Shown piece after piece: positions 4,749-5,045 of a stretch of DNA of 5,045 nucleotides. The position numbers were made by a program, and so were the translations under genes. Under the pieces are notes generated by a model. That model saw only the letters and a program-made list of their open reading frames with translations, ran no database searches and was not told the origin of the DNA. Origin of the DNA: Pseudomonadales bacterium (GTDB lineage: Bacteria; Pseudomonadota; Gammaproteobacteria; Pseudomonadales; DC-out160); contig JAESQG010000377.1 of NCBI GenBank assembly GCA_016765265.1, positions 1-5,045 on the forward strand, in the 5' to 3' direction. Every line of letters begins with the position of its first letter. Positions within the stretch are counted from its first letter, which is position 1.

Positions 4749-4775
4749 ATTGTAAAATAACTATATTAAAGTAAA
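4749..4775 (-). promoter_or_regulatory. Possible promoter of the relB-like gene
   Basis: On the minus strand, TACAAT at 4754-4749 fits a -10 box (five of six). A TTTACT element ends 15 bases upstream, a spacing shorter than ideal. The region is very AT-rich, so the exact boxes are uncertain. Transcription would run through relB and the relE stub into the transposon's right end and operon. Confidence 0.35.
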
Positions 4776-4809
4776 TCGACCTTAAATATTTAAACTAACG
4801 CATAAGTTA

Positions 4810-4855
4810 CGTATTATACGGAATAGTTGTAAAATACGGATAATACGGATAGAAT
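4810..4855 (+). promoter_or_regulatory. Promoter and operator of the Phd-family antitoxin gene
   Basis: TTGTAA at 4827-4832 and TAGAAT at 4850-4855 are separated by 17 bases (four and five of six against consensus). The spacer carries a perfect 9-bp tandem repeat, ATACGGATA twice at 4834-4851, which reaches into the -10 box. Upstream lies a palindrome, CGTATTATACG at 4810-4820, that shares the ATACGGA word. Antitoxins of this family repress their own operons through short repeats in the promoter, so these are the likely operator sites. Confidence 0.65.
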
Positions 4856-4893
4856 AAATAATTCCACTTGAGCACTAAAAGAAGGCCACGATA

Positions 4894-5045
4894 ATGGTAC
4901 AGGTCACAGCAGGCGAGCTACAAAAAAAATTCGGACAATACCGTGCGATCGCTTACCGCGAACCCGTCATGGTCTCACATCATGGCCGTGACGACTTGGT
5001 GTTGATATCAAACGATGAATACACTCGCCTTAAAGATCTCGAACA
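4894..5045 (+). CDS. Phd/YefM-family antitoxin (partial, 3' end outside window)
   Basis: The first 50 codons of a type II antitoxin run off the end of the window. It starts at ATG 4894 behind GAAGG (4881-4885), eight bases ahead. The visible protein has the Phd/YefM layout: strand and helix VQVTAGELQKKFGQYRAIA, then the REPVMVSHHGRDDLVLIS hairpin, then the NDEYTRLKDLE helix. The N-terminal domain of this family dimerises and binds operator DNA, while the C-terminal tail, not seen here, neutralises a toxin. A toxin gene such as a RelE/YoeB or Doc/Fic type would be expected immediately downstream, beyond the window. The gene diverges from the relB-like antitoxin across a 182-base gap, so two toxin-antitoxin operons stand back to back. 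This clustering is common in integrative islands and chromosomal integrons. Confidence 0.87.
   Translation, partial: MVQVTAGELQKKFGQYRAIAYREPVMVSHHGRDDLVLISNDEYTRLKDLE

Overview
The window looks like an accessory region of a gammaproteobacterial chromosome, probably a marine genus of the Vibrio, Shewanella or Photobacterium kind. That guess rests on modest AT-richness, an Rhs-type toxin tail, type II toxin-antitoxin genes, and the look of the transposon proteins. No housekeeping gene fixes the taxon.

Left flank (1-662): the last 95 codons of a large Rhs-like polymorphic toxin (1-288, + strand) overlap by ATGA a 123-residue cognate immunity gene of the DUF6869 type (285-656). The immunity gene ends six bases before the transposon.

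Centre (663-4480): a complete, compact transposon of about 3.8 kb with TGT...ACA tips. All its genes lie on the minus strand. In transcription order they are a zinc-ribbon protein (4296-3724), a DDE transposase with an rve core and a Mu-type C-terminal barrel (3459-2203), an ExeA/TniB-like AAA+ ATPase (2206-1400) and a small acidic protein (1400-1203). A strong intrinsic terminator follows at 1157-1180. The last three genes are translationally coupled. Both ends carry arrays of a ~20-bp motif (core CCAAATT followed by CTC/ACT and a GTCGTA- or CATCAT-like tail), five copies on the left and four on the right. A further copy lies in the transposase leader. This end layout matches the Tn7/Tn5053/Mu group rather than a simple insertion sequence with one terminal repeat. 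No TniQ/TnsD, TnsA, resolvase, Cas or resistance gene is present.

Right flank (4481-5045): the right tip sits inside a relE-like toxin gene. Only its first 17 codons remain, overlapping the intact relB-like antitoxin (4711-4499, - strand). Diverging from relB is the start of a Phd/YefM-family antitoxin gene (4894 to the window end, + strand). It has a good promoter whose spacer is filled by two tandem 9-bp repeats, a probable operator.

The most informative point is that the flanks do not match. The missing part of relE is not found on the left, and the 5-bp flanks (TTTGT and CTTGC) are not a clean duplication. The element therefore probably sits at a rearrangement junction, from recombination between copies or from an adjacent deletion, rather than being one undisturbed insertion. 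The candidate novel system is the transposon itself: a TniA/TniB-type machine that lacks TniQ but carries its own zinc-ribbon/helix-turn-helix protein and a small conserved-looking accessory protein.
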